The notes beneath the pieces were generated by a model that did not search any database, was not told the DNA's origin, and saw nothing but the letters and a program-made list of their open reading frames with translations. Shown one piece after another: positions 8,113 to 16,795 of a stretch of 58,260 bases of DNA. The position numbers were made by a program, and so were the translations under genes. Source of the stretch: Dehalococcoidia bacterium (lineage in GTDB: Bacteria > Chloroflexota > Dehalococcoidia > UBA2979); contig JANQNP010000129.1 in assembly GCA_028279505.1 (NCBI GenBank), positions 1-58,260 of the forward strand. The letters run 5' to 3'. Position 1 is the stretch's first letter. Each line of letters starts with the position of its first letter.

Positions 8113-8493
8113 ATGCCCCTCTCCGAGACCGACCGCACCGAGATCGGCGACGCCGAACGCCGACTCCTCGACCCCGCCGTCCGAGGCGACCCAACCTCGC
8201 TCGCCACCCTCCTCGCCCACGACTTCGTCGAGATCGGCGCCTCTGGTCGCCGCTACGACCGATCACAGGTCATCGCTGCGCTCGCCGACGAGGGCGACGG
8301 CTACGCGGCCACACTCGCCGACCTCGAGATCGACGAGCTGGCGGAAGACGTCGTCCTCGTGCGCTACCGCACCGAATCACGAAGCCGCGCAAACGCCTCA
8401 CCGCGCCACGCGATCCGCACGTCGCTGTGGCGCCGAACTCCCAAGGGCTGGCAGATGTTCCACCACCAGGGGACGTTGACCGACGCCGAGTAG
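8113..8493 (+). CDS. DUF4440 / SnoaL-like (NTF2 fold) protein
   Basis: A 126-residue single-domain protein with the NTF2-like pattern of the DUF4440 family. An N-terminal helix and LLAHDFVEIGASGRRYDRSQVI match the FxxxxxDG-type cone strand. A VVLVRYRTE strand follows, and the protein ends in SLWRRTPKGWQMFHHQGT. Such proteins bind small hydrophobic ligands or act as isomerases or accessory factors; nothing here fixes the ligand. It has its own leaderless-type promoter and no partner gene. Confidence 0.75.
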   Translation: MPLSETDRTEIGDAERRLLDPAVRGDPTSLATLLAHDFVEIGASGRRYDRSQVIAALADEGDGYAATLADLEIDELAEDVVLVRYRTESRSRANASPRHAIRTSLWRRTPKGWQMFHHQGTLTDAE

Positions 8494-8537
8494 GGATGCT
8501 CCCGGATCCCTGTCCGCGATGCTTCCACGCCCGGACC

Positions 8538-8543
8538 TATACT
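8538..8543 (+). promoter_or_regulatory. Possible -10 box TATACT for ku-ligD
   Basis: TATACT lies 51 bp before the ku ATG. This would give a normal leader with a GGGCGAAGGGAC ribosome region. No convincing -35 is seen. Confidence 0.35.
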
Positions 8544-8594
8544 GAGAGTTCGCGTTGCCTGCGGGCGACCTGAGGCGGGCGAAGGGACAACAAG

Positions 8595-9470
8595 ATGGCG
8601 CGAGCAATCTGGCGCGGCGTGATCAGCTTCGGCATGGTCTCCATCCCGGTCCGCCTCTTCACCGCGACCGAGAGCAAGGACGTTCGCTTCCGCCAGCTCC
8701 ACGAGGAGACCAACACCCCCGTGAAGCAGCTCCGCTGGAGCCCGGAACTCGACCGCGAGGTCGCGTACGACGAGCTGGTGAAGGGCTACGAGTACGCGAA
8801 GGAGCAGTACGTCATCCTCGATCCCGAGGACTTCGACAAGCTCCCCGTCCCGTCCAAGCACACGATCGACCTCACCGCGTTCGTCTCCAACGAGGAGATC
8901 GACCCGATCCACTACGAGCGGTCGTACTACCTCGAGCCGGACGAAGCCGGGCAGAAGCCGTTCGCCCTCCTGCTCAAGGCGCTCGAGGACAAAGAGCTGC
9001 TCGCCATCGGCAAGGTGGCGCTCCGCCAGAAGGAGCACCTCTGCGTGCTCCGCCCCCATGACGGCCTGATCCTGCTCGAGACGCTCTACTACCCCGACGA
9101 GATCCGAGAGCCAGACGGCACCATCGACGTCGAAGGGATCGAGGTCTCCGATCAGGAGATGGAGATGGCGTTCGCGCTGATCGACATGCTGCGTAAGCCC
9201 TTCGACCCCGCGGAGTACAAGGACCAGTACCGCGAGCAGCTCATGGCGATGATCACCGCCAAGCTCGAGGGCGGCGAGATCGTCACCGCCGAGAGCGACG
9301 AACCCGCCGCCGCTTCCGTCGACCTGATGGCCGCCCTCAAGGCCAGCGTCGACGCCGCCAAGGCCCGCAAGACCGACAGCACGTCGGCGAGCGCCACCGA
9401 GGACAAACCACCCGCCGAGGAGAAGCCGAAGGCCAAGCGCACCCGCAAGAAGGCCGCCGCCAAGGCATAG
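8595..9470 (+). CDS. ku: Non-homologous end-joining protein Ku
   Basis: A 291-residue bacterial Ku. It forms a homodimeric ring on DNA ends and recruits LigD. The family opening RAIWRGVISFGMVSIPVRLF is intact, as are VKQLRW, the YEYAKEQYVILDPEDF segment and the LETLYYPDEIR core. The final 35 or so residues are Lys/Arg/Ala-rich, a DNA-interacting tail of the kind seen in many Ku proteins. It lies 34 bp before ligD on the same strand, so the pair forms a complete two-component NHEJ operon. RecA-independent end joining in stationary or desiccated cells is the known role. Confidence 0.97.
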   Translation: MARAIWRGVISFGMVSIPVRLFTATESKDVRFRQLHEETNTPVKQLRWSPELDREVAYDELVKGYEYAKEQYVILDPEDFDKLPVPSKHTIDLTAFVSNEEIDPIHYERSYYLEPDEAGQKPFALLLKALEDKELLAIGKVALRQKEHLCVLRPHDGLILLETLYYPDEIREPDGTIDVEGIEVSDQEMEMAFALIDMLRKPFDPAEYKDQYREQLMAMITAKLEGGEIVTAESDEPAAASVDLMAALKASVDAAKARKTDSTSASATEDKPPAEEKPKAKRTRKKAAAKA

Positions 9471-9504
9471 CCGGCGCGCTCGGCCTCGGAGCGAGTGACC
9501 GACC

Positions 9505-12345
9505 ATGCCCCCTCGTAAGTCACGCAAGCAGGCGAAGGCCGATCAGTCGGCGGCCTCGAACGGTGCGCCGGGCGAAGCGCAGGAGCTCCTCGACACCTAC
9601 CAGGAGATGCGGGACTTCGAGGTCACGCCGGAGCCCGAGGGCTTCCGCAACCTCCGCGACGACGACGCCCCGCTGACCTTCCTCGTCCAAAAGCACCGCG
9701 CGACGGGGCTGCACTACGACGTCCGCCTCGAGGTCGACGGCGTCCTCAAGTCGTGGCCCGTCCCCAAGGGCCCCTCCGCCAACCACAAGGAGAAGCGCCT
9801 CGCCGTCATGACGGAGGACCACCCCTTCGACTACGGCACCTTCGAGGGCATCATCCCCGCCGGTGAGTACGGCGGCGGCGAGGTCATCGTCTGGGACCGC
9901 GGCACCTACTCCCCCGACGAGGGCGGCGAGCTCTCCTTCCATGACCGCGAGGAGGCCAACCGCCGTATGAACGAGGAGATCGAGGCCGGCAAGGTCTCGA
10001 TCCACTTCCGCGGCGAGAAGCTCAAAGGCTCGTGGACGCTTGTCAAGACGAAGCAGTCCGAGAAGTCATGGCTGCTGATCAAGCACCGCGACGAGGCCGA
10101 GACCGCCGACGTCGACCTCACCGACCTCGATGCCAGCGTCATCTCCGGCCTGACGATCGCCGACCTGCAGGCCGGCAGCCGCCCACCCGAGGACGTCGAA
10201 CCCCCGATCCTCGTGCCGCAGGACTTGCCCGGCGCGAAGGTCGCCCGCAAGCCTGCCAAGAACCTCGGGCCGATGCAGGCGGTCCTGTGGAAGCAACCCT
10301 TCGACGACGACCGCTGGCTCTTCGAGCCGAAGCTCGACGGCGTCCGCGCGCTCGCTTGGATCGATAACGGCGAAGCGACGCTCCGCTCCCGCCGCGACAA
10401 CGACATGACCGGCCAGTACCCCAACCTCGTCGAGTCGCTCTCGCACCAGCCAGCCCGCACGATGCTGCTCGACGGCGAGATCGCTGCGATGGACGAGAAC
10501 GGCGTCCCCTCGTTCGAGCGTCTCCAGCAGCGCCTCAACCTCCAGAACCCCGTCGAGATCGCCCAGGCCGACCGCGACAACCCCGTCGTGTTTTATGTCT
10601 TCGATCTCCTCTACATCGACGGCGTCGACCTCCGCCGCGTCCCCCTCGAGGACCGCAAGCGCATGCTCCAGCGCATGCTGCTCCCCACCCCCTTCATCCA
10701 GTACCTCGACCACTTCGACGCCGACGGCGTCACCGCCTACGACGCTGCCGTCTCGCTCGGCCTCGAGGGCCTCGTCGCCAAGCGCCGAGACAGCCTGTAC
10801 GACGCCGGAAAGCGCTCGCAGCGCTGGCGCAAGGTGAAGGCTCGGTTCACCAGGGATTTCGTCGTTGGCGGCTTCACAGCGGGCGAGAACTCACGCGCCT
10901 CCACCTTCGGCGCGCTCTCCCTCGGCTACTACGATGATCATGGTGAGCTTCATCCCGTCGGCGGCGTCGGCAGCGGCTTCACCGACAAGCTCCTCGATGA
11001 GGCGCTCGAGCGCCTCACGCCGCTCGTCATCGACGAAATGCCGTTCGCAACCGCCCCCGAGCGCGCGGATACGACGACCTGGGTCCGCCCGGAGCTCGTC
11101 GTCGAGGTCGAGTACGCCCAGATCACCTCCGACCGAAACCTGCGCGCCCCTGTGTTCGTCCGCTTCCGCGACGACAAGGCCCCGCTCGAGGTACGCCTCG
11201 ACCAGGAGCCCGCCGGGCCGCAACCACTCACACCGGCCGAGGCGCTCGCCGGCGCCGGCGCCCCCTCGGGCGACCTCCAGGAGCAGATGGCCTCGGTGCA
11301 GGCCCAGCTCGACCGCCCGAGGAAGGAGATGACCCTCGAGGTCGGCGAGCACGCCCTGAAGGTGACGAACCTCGACAAGGTGATGTGGCCGGAGACCGCG
11401 GACCAACGTGCGCTGACCAAGCGCGACGTCATCGCCTACTACGCGCGCATGGCCCCGCAGCTGCTCAACCAGCTCCGCGACCGCCCGCTGACGATGACGC
11501 GCTACCCGAATGGCGTCGACGCCTCGATGTTCTACCAGAAGCACATCGACAAGCCGCCCGACTTCGTCCCCACCGTCCCGGTGTTCTCACACGGCGCCGG
11601 CGACGTTGACCAGGACTACGTCCTCGTCAACAACCTCCCGACGCTCCTGTGGCTCGGCCAGCTCGCCGACCTCGCGCTCCACACGAGCCTCGCGAGGGCC
11701 AACCCCGAGCCGGACGGCCAACACCTCGACACCGACTACAGCGGCTCCCACGAGCAGATCCTGGACTCGCTGCTCAACTACCCCGACTTCATCCTGTTCG
11801 ACCTCGACCCGTACATCTACGCGGGTCACGAGGCGAAGGGCGAAGAGCCCGAGCTCAACCGGCTCGCCTTCAAGGCCACCGTCGACGTCGCCCACTGGCT
11901 CAAGGAACTGCTCGACGGCGCGGGCCTCTCCAGCTTCGTGAAGACCTCGGGGGCGACGGGCCTGCACATCTACGTGCCGGTGCTCCGCCAGTACGACTAC
12001 CAGACCATCCGAGGCGTGGCCGAGACATTCGGCGGCTTCCTGCTCGCCGCCCACCCGCAACAGGTCACGATGGAGTGGAAGAGCGAGAACCGACGCGGCA
12101 AGGTCTTCTTCGACGCGAACCAGAACGCCCGCATCAAGAACCTCGCCTGCGCCTACTCCCCCCGCGCCAAGCCCGGCGGCCCCGTCTCCATGCCACTGCG
12201 CTGGACCGAGCTCGACAAGGTCTACCCCACCGACTTCCACATCCTGGACGCCCACGAGCGCGTCGAGGAGGTCGGCGACCTCTGGGCGAACATCCTCGAC
12301 GCCAAGCACGACCTCGAGGCGTTGCTCAGCGCGATCGAGAGCTAG
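9505..12345 (+). CDS. ligD: Multifunctional DNA ligase D (phosphoesterase-ligase-polymerase)
   Basis: A 946-residue three-domain end-joining enzyme. The N-terminal 3'-phosphoesterase domain (about 40-160) includes HYDVRLE with His70. The ATP-dependent ligase domain has its adenylated lysine at Lys276 (KLDGVR), and an OB domain reaches about residue 560. The C-terminal primase-polymerase domain (about 610-940) includes FDLDP near 766 and SGATGLHIYVP near 813. The order PE-LIG-POL is that of Pseudomonas LigD; mycobacterial LigD places POL first. All catalytic marks are present. The gene ends 22 bp from the convergent marR gene. Confidence 0.97.
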   Translation: MPPRKSRKQAKADQSAASNGAPGEAQELLDTYQEMRDFEVTPEPEGFRNLRDDDAPLTFLVQKHRATGLHYDVRLEVDGVLKSWPVPKGPSANHKEKRLAVMTEDHPFDYGTFEGIIPAGEYGGGEVIVWDRGTYSPDEGGELSFHDREEANRRMNEEIEAGKVSIHFRGEKLKGSWTLVKTKQSEKSWLLIKHRDEAETADVDLTDLDASVISGLTIADLQAGSRPPEDVEPPILVPQDLPGAKVARKPAKNLGPMQAVLWKQPFDDDRWLFEPKLDGVRALAWIDNGEATLRSRRDNDMTGQYPNLVESLSHQPARTMLLDGEIAAMDENGVPSFERLQQRLNLQNPVEIAQADRDNPVVFYVFDLLYIDGVDLRRVPLEDRKRMLQRMLLPTPFIQYLDHFDADGVTAYDAAVSLGLEGLVAKRRDSLYDAGKRSQRWRKVKARFTRDFVVGGFTAGENSRASTFGALSLGYYDDHGELHPVGGVGSGFTDKLLDEALERLTPLVIDEMPFATAPERADTTTWVRPELVVEVEYAQITSDRNLRAPVFVRFRDDKAPLEVRLDQEPAGPQPLTPAEALAGAGAPSGDLQEQMASVQAQLDRPRKEMTLEVGEHALKVTNLDKVMWPETADQRALTKRDVIAYYARMAPQLLNQLRDRPLTMTRYPNGVDASMFYQKHIDKPPDFVPTVPVFSHGAGDVDQDYVLVNNLPTLLWLGQLADLALHTSLARANPEPDGQHLDTDYSGSHEQILDSLLNYPDFILFDLDPYIYAGHEAKGEEPELNRLAFKATVDVAHWLKELLDGAGLSSFVKTSGATGLHIYVPVLRQYDYQTIRGVAETFGGFLLAAHPQQVTMEWKSENRRGKVFFDANQNARIKNLACAYSPRAKPGGPVSMPLRWTELDKVYPTDFHILDAHERVEEVGDLWANILDAKHDLEALLSAIES

Positions 12346-12367
12346 GCCAGAACATCGGCGTGGCTCC

Positions 12368-12841
12368 CTAGAGCTGTTCGTCGGTGCGCGTTCGGTAGGT
12401 CGCCGCGTCGATGATGGTTGTGAGCGCCGAGAGAACCTCGCTCCGCTGTCGTGGCGTCAACGGCGAGAGAAAGTCCTCGTTGATCCCGGCGGCGGCGGCC
12501 TTGAGTTCGGGCTCCAGTCGTCGCGCGCGGACAGTCAGGAAGACCTGCTGACTGCGCCGATCCTGCGGATGCGGCCGGGTCGTGACCAGGCCGTCCCGTT
12601 CCATCCGGCGGACGGTTCGACTCATCGTGGGCTGCTCGATCGCGACCGCTTCGGCCAGCTCGCTGATCGTCACCCCGTCCCGCTCGTAGAGAGCGAGCAG
12701 CTGCGCGAATTGCCCCGGCACGACGCCGTGGGGTTCGATCTCCTCTCCCAGCGCCCGAAACAGCATCCGCGCAAGGTGATTGACCTGATAGCCCAGGCTG
12801 GTCGAGCGAGCGAACGACGGCGCGATCTCAGGCGAACCCAT
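12368..12841 (-). CDS. MarR-family transcriptional regulator
   Basis: A 157-residue winged-helix repressor. The recognition region is ISELAEAVAIEQPTMSRTVRRM, followed by the wing DGLVTTRPHPQDRRSQQVFLT with the conserved D-R-R. The ATG at 12841 is chosen because GAGGAGG lies seven bases upstream; a longer in-frame start at 12922 is less likely. It follows the cytochrome b561 gene by 97 bp on the same strand. The palindrome before that gene (13478-13497) is a likely site of autoregulation, which is inference. Confidence 0.88.
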   Translation of the reverse strand: MGSPEIAPSFARSTSLGYQVNHLARMLFRALGEEIEPHGVVPGQFAQLLALYERDGVTISELAEAVAIEQPTMSRTVRRMERDGLVTTRPHPQDRRSQQVFLTVRARRLEPELKAAAAGINEDFLSPLTPRQRSEVLSALTTIIDAATYRTRTDEQL

Positions 12842-12937
12842 CGCTGCGCCTCCTCGAACCCGAGCTGAGTCGCCGACGTCCGAAGGATCGACGCTCAAGA
12901 CACGGCCCGGCCAATCGAGCACCTCGCCCGAACCTGA

Positions 12938-13457
12938 TCACGAGGTTTGGCGCTGACCAATCCCCATCCGATGGAGCACATCGCCCTCGAAACGTTGGTA
13001 CGACAGCACGCCCGCGACGTGCATGATCAGCATCCCCGTATAGACGAGTGCCAGCACGAAGTGGGCATCACCCGCCCGAACGTCCTCGATCTCGGAAGCC
13101 ACGACGCTCGTCGGCAGCGGAGTTGGCCGCCAGCGTGACGATGCCGGTCACCGCGAGGGCGAAGAGCCCCACGTAGAGCGCGTAGTGGTTGGCGAGATAC
13201 AACCAGCGACGCCACGGCGCCATCGGCGGGGTGACCGGCGACGGCTCGACGAACCGCCAGACCGCGCGAGCGATCGTCAGGAGCGCCACGAGCAGGCCCA
13301 GCGCCACATGTGCTCGGTACAGCGTGGTGTTGTCGCCGTCGTTCACCCGCGTCATCGCGATGCCGAGCGCGATCAGAACGAGGATCAGCTCGGCGCTCAG
13401 CCAATGCAGCGCTCGCGCCAGCGAGCCGTAGGAGTCGGCGGAGCTCCGCAACGTCAT
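12938..13457 (-). pseudogene. Cytochrome b561 family protein, interrupted by one frameshift
   Basis: From ATG 13457 (GAGGGG ribosome site) the frame reads as a di-haem membrane cytochrome b561. It includes LARALHWLSAELILVLIALG (haem-ligand His), YRAHVALGLLVALLTIARAVWRF, and a third span near LANHYALYVGLFALAVTGI, then stops after NSAADERRG at about 13068. The missing last helix continues in another frame: HFVLALVYTGMLIMHVAGVL and then FEGDVLHRMG, ending at TGA 12938-12940. One extra base (or two missing) near 13110-13120 explains the break. Both halves match the family in order, so this is one gene, either decayed or mis-sequenced. The intact protein would shuttle electrons from quinol in the membrane. 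Confidence 0.8.
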
Positions 13458-13477
13458 CGGTCCCCTCTCTTCTGCTA

Positions 13478-13497
13478 TTACATAGCTTGCTATGTAA
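13478..13497. promoter_or_regulatory. MarR-type operator TTACATAG-N4-CTATGTAA
   Basis: A perfect 8-bp inverted repeat with CTTG between the arms, 20 bp in all, lying 20 bp upstream of the b561 start codon. Length and symmetry fit a MarR dimer, and the operon encodes a MarR protein. This is the clearest operator-gene pairing in the window. Confidence 0.75.
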
Positions 13498-13650
13498 CAC
13501 CTCAAAGCACAACCGAACCTCACCGACGCTGAGTGAGCAGCCGGCATGAGCACCCGAGAGCGTGACCTGGTGCGCCCCCTCGTCCCGAACCCAAGGGCGC
13601 ACACTCGCACGCGCCGTAACCTCTGTCACCGGTTCCGCGCCCCCACCCCC

Positions 13651-13656
13651 TACGAT
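13651..13656 (+). promoter_or_regulatory. -10 box TACGAT, leaderless promoter
   Basis: TACGAT, six bases, then ATG 13663 of the DUF3179 lipoprotein. It also decides the start against the in-frame upstream ATG at 13546. Confidence 0.5.
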
Positions 13657-13662
13657 CGAGCG

Positions 13663-15132
13663 ATGCGACCGAGGCGACGCCCCCTCCCGCTGCTGGCCCT
13701 CGCCGCGATCATCCTGCTCGCCGCCTGCAGCGACCCCACACCGCCCGAGGCCCATCCCACTACCGAGGCGGCCCGACCGTTCGTCGCGCAGCGGGTGGGC
13801 ACCCCGATCCCCTTCGACCCCACCGCACCACTGACCGAGGTCCAGGTCCGCTCCTGGTCGGACCGCCTGGTCGCCCTCGACTCCAGCCAGCTCGGCGACT
13901 TCTTCGAGGTAGCGCGCGGCACCCGCGACGATCGCTTCACGATCCCGCTCATCGACGCCATGCGGTTCTACGAGCCAGAGGCGCGGCTCTTCTTCACCGA
14001 CACCCTCCGCCTGATCACCGGCGTCGACCTCCCCGGGGACGACACCTGGCCCGAGTGGTACCAGTGGCTCGCCGACCATCCCGACGCACCGCAGATCCTC
14101 GGCTACGAGACATGGAAGGCCGACCTCTACCGCGCCGCCGCCGGCGGCTCGCCGTTCGAGCGCTTCCTGATCGAGGGCCGCGACACGACACTCCGCATCG
14201 AGCTGATCCAGTTTAGCGGCGCGGCGATCGAGGGCTTCCCAACCCTCAACCCGCCGCCGCTCATCGCCGCGAACGCCGCTACCTACCTCGAGCCAGACGA
14301 GCTCGTGGTCGGCGTCGCGATCGACGGCGACGCTCGCGCCTACCCACTCCGCATCCTCGATTGGCACGAGACTGTGAACGACACCGTCGGCGGCGTCTCG
14401 CTCACCGTCGCCCACAGCACCTTCGGCGGGTCCAGCGCTGTCTGGGATCGCCGCACCGAGGACGGCGCCGCTCCGCTCACGTTCGGCTACTCCGGCCTCA
14501 TCTACGAGGCGACCCGCCTGCTCCACGACAACGAGACGGACAACCTCTGGGACCCGCTCACCGGTCGCCCGGTCCACGGCCCACGCGCCGGCGAACCGCC
14601 GCTCCGACAGCTCCCCGCGATCCAGACCACCTGGTCCGCCTGGCGCGAAGCACACCCCAACACCCTCGTGCTCGACATCGATACCGGTTACGTCCGCGAG
14701 TACACCTTCGACACCCGGCCCGCCACCTACCGCGCCAGCCCCGAGGTCGACCTCCCCTACTCGCGATCCAGCGACCGCCTCCCCGAGAAGGCGCCGGTCT
14801 ACTCGCTCGCGGTCGACGGCTCGAGGATCGCCTACCCACTCAGCGCGCTCACCGCAGCCGAGGTGCTGAACGACACCATCGAGGGTCAGCCCGTGGTCCT
14901 TGTCGCCGATGGCCCCGCCGGCGGCATTCGCGCCTACGAGCGCGGTCCGCTCCGCCTCGAACGCTCCGAGGACGGCGCACTCGTCGACGAGACTGGCGAC
15001 CGCTGGCAGCTCGCTGAGGACGCCTTGACCGCGCCGGATGGCTCGGTCTATCCGCGCCTCGTCGGTGTGCAGGCGTTCTGGTTCGCTCACCACCTCGCGT
15101 TCCCCGACGCTGAGCTCCGCCTCGCTCCCTGA
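13663..15132 (+). CDS. DUF3179 domain lipoprotein lacking the usual CPxC motif
   Basis: A 489-residue exported protein. The N terminus is a lipoprotein signal (basic RPRRRP, hydrophobic stretch, LLAAC with Cys22). The DUF3179 core is clear: DGDARAYPLRILDWHETVNDTVGG, FGYSGLIYEATRLLHDNET, NLWDPLTGRPVHGP, TTWSAWREAHPNTLVLDIDTGY, and a repeat of the ARAYPL-type unit near the C terminus. Where most members have TYCPLCGS, this one reads AHSTFGGS, so the cysteine pair is lost. The family function is unknown. It has its own leaderless-type promoter and no operon partner. Confidence 0.85.
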   Translation: MRPRRRPLPLLALAAIILLAACSDPTPPEAHPTTEAARPFVAQRVGTPIPFDPTAPLTEVQVRSWSDRLVALDSSQLGDFFEVARGTRDDRFTIPLIDAMRFYEPEARLFFTDTLRLITGVDLPGDDTWPEWYQWLADHPDAPQILGYETWKADLYRAAAGGSPFERFLIEGRDTTLRIELIQFSGAAIEGFPTLNPPPLIAANAATYLEPDELVVGVAIDGDARAYPLRILDWHETVNDTVGGVSLTVAHSTFGGSSAVWDRRTEDGAAPLTFGYSGLIYEATRLLHDNETDNLWDPLTGRPVHGPRAGEPPLRQLPAIQTTWSAWREAHPNTLVLDIDTGYVREYTFDTRPATYRASPEVDLPYSRSSDRLPEKAPVYSLAVDGSRIAYPLSALTAAEVLNDTIEGQPVVLVADGPAGGIRAYERGPLRLERSEDGALVDETGDRWQLAEDALTAPDGSVYPRLVGVQAFWFAHHLAFPDAELRLAP

Positions 15133-15273
15133 TGCCTTGAGCGACCGGCGCGGACTGGCGCGCAGCACGGGGAAACCCTGATGCCTGCCGTCAGGGTCGC
15201 TACGTACGCTTCCTGAGTCTTGCCCTCGGTGGCGCGATGCGCCGCACCTAAGGGCCACGACAGAGGAGCGTCC

Positions 15274-15897
15274 GTGAACGGCCTGCAGCTCCCCAACTGG
15301 ATCATCCCGCTCGCCGGCTTCGCCGCCGCGGTGTGGGCGATCGCGATGTGGTGGATGGTCGCCACGATGCCGACCTCCGGCGCTTCCGAGGCCGAACTCG
15401 ACCTGATCGTCGCCCGCGCCGAGATCGACCGGCTCCAGCTCGACGTCGATGAACTAGGCCAGCAGATCGCCGCGCTCCACCAGGAGCGCTCCGAACTGTC
15501 GCTGCGCCTCGACAGCCTCGAGCAGGCGCCCGTCGCCGGCGTCGCGGTCCAGACGACGCAGCCGATCGCGCCCGTTGCCGGCCCGCCGCCCGCCGCCGGG
15601 GCTGACGAGGGCGATCCAGCCGACGACGAGTCGGACACAGCGGACGAGTCCTCCGAGGACGATCGCCGCGCCACCGCAACGCCGACGCCAGAACCAACAG
15701 CCGAGCCCACCGCGATCATCGAGCCGACAGCCACCCCGGCCGCCGTGCAGTACTTCACCGACGGCCGCGACCGCTACAACTGCAAGGACTTCGACTCGTG
15801 GGAAGAGGCCCAGGCCGCGTACGAAGCCAACCTCCCGGGCGACCCCAACAAGATCGACATCGACCGCAACGGCATCGCGTGCGAGGCGCTCCGCTAA
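15274..15897 (+). CDS. Membrane-anchored excalibur-domain protein
   Basis: A 207-residue protein. A single hydrophobic N-terminal anchor (IIPLAGFAAAVWAIAMWWMV) is followed by a coiled-coil segment of about 45 residues (IVARAEIDRLQLDVDELGQQ onward). A Pro/Thr/Asp/Glu-rich linker comes next, then a C-terminal excalibur domain beginning YNCKDFDSWEEAQAAYEA and ending in DIDRNGIACEAL with the calcium-loop acids. The GTG at 15274 behind GAGGAG is preferred to an in-frame ATG at 15220. The architecture suggests a cell-envelope protein displayed outside the membrane. The cysteine-bounded module matches the C terminus at 1-418 in type, not in sequence. Confidence 0.82.
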   Translation: MNGLQLPNWIIPLAGFAAAVWAIAMWWMVATMPTSGASEAELDLIVARAEIDRLQLDVDELGQQIAALHQERSELSLRLDSLEQAPVAGVAVQTTQPIAPVAGPPPAAGADEGDPADDESDTADESSEDDRRATATPTPEPTAEPTAIIEPTATPAAVQYFTDGRDRYNCKDFDSWEEAQAAYEANLPGDPNKIDIDRNGIACEALR

Positions 15898-15966
15898 CAA
15901 GCTCTCGTTGAGATGTACGATCGCCCCCGCACGATCGCCGCGCCGGTCTGGCCTCGATCCATCGCC

Positions 15967-15972
15967 TAGAAT
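15967..15972 (+). promoter_or_regulatory. -10 box TAGAAT, leaderless promoter
   Basis: TAGAAT, six bases, then the ATG of the potassium channel gene. Confidence 0.55.
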
Positions 15973-15978
15973 CCGTCG

Positions 15979-16782
15979 ATGACGTCAGGGGTTCGTGCGA
16001 AACGCGACGGCGCCGCGCTCGACGCCTTCGTTCGCGCGACGGAACTCCCGCTGCTCATCCTCGCCATCGTGATGATCCCGGTCATCGCGATTCCGCTCGC
16101 GTTCGACCTCGATCCAGGTGTCGACCGCGCCTTGCTCGCCGCGAACTGGACGATCTGGGCGATCTTCGCGGTCGAACTCGGCGTTCGGACCTATCTGGCG
16201 CCAGCTCGTGTCGATTACCTGATCCGACACTGGTACGACGTCATCATCGTCGTCCTGCCGTTCCTCAGACCGCTCCGCGCGGTCCGAGCAGGTCGCGCAT
16301 TCCAGCTCGTCCGGGTGATCCGGCTCGCCGCGTTCATCGTCCGCATCCGCCAGACCGCGGGCACGATCCTCGCCCGCCATCACCTGGACTACGCCCTCGC
16401 GACCAGCATCGCCACCGTCTTCATCTCAGCCGCATTGGTCACCCGCTTCGAGCAAGACACCGGCAGCTCGCTGGACCACTTCGGGACTGCCCTCTGGTGG
16501 TCCGTCGTCACCGTCACCACCGTGGGCTACGGCGACTTCAGTCCCGAGAGCCCGGCCGGACGCGGCGTGGCCCTCGTCCTTATGTTCGTTGGGATCGGCC
16601 TCTTCGGCCTCATCGCGGCAAACATCGCCGCCTTCTTCCTCGCCGACCAGGAGGAGGAACGAACCGACGCCCTGCTAGAGGAGATCCGCGAGCTCCGCCG
16701 CCAGGTCGATCGCCTCGAGGAAGCCGTCCGGTCGGCGCAGCCCGATCAGCGCACCGAGCGGACCACCGGGGGAGACGACTAG
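15979..16782 (+). CDS. Voltage-gated-type potassium channel
   Basis: A 267-residue six-helix channel subunit. S4 is arginine-rich with the RxxR spacing of voltage sensors (RPLRAVRAGRAFQLVRVIRL). The pore helix and selectivity filter read TVTTVGYGDFSPES, with T-V-G-Y-G-D at 181-186. S6 is followed by a C-terminal acidic/basic coiled coil (EEIRELRRQVDRLEEAV) that would tetramerise. It should conduct K+ across the cytoplasmic membrane. The gene is monocistronic and ends 13 bp from the convergent DHPS-like gene. Confidence 0.92.
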   Translation: MTSGVRAKRDGAALDAFVRATELPLLILAIVMIPVIAIPLAFDLDPGVDRALLAANWTIWAIFAVELGVRTYLAPARVDYLIRHWYDVIIVVLPFLRPLRAVRAGRAFQLVRVIRLAAFIVRIRQTAGTILARHHLDYALATSIATVFISAALVTRFEQDTGSSLDHFGTALWWSVVTVTTVGYGDFSPESPAGRGVALVLMFVGIGLFGLIAANIAAFFLADQEEERTDALLEEIRELRRQVDRLEEAVRSAQPDQRTERTTGGDD

Positions 16783-16795
16783 CGTCCGGCCGCCG

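Noticed and set aside
12947..13138. A 63-codon plus-strand frame
   Set aside because: It covers the frameshifted cytochrome b561 tail on the opposite strand, and has no ribosome site.
13027..15258. A 743-codon minus-strand frame
   Set aside because: Antisense to the DUF3179 lipoprotein. Only its short end touches the b561 region, and in the wrong frame for most of it.
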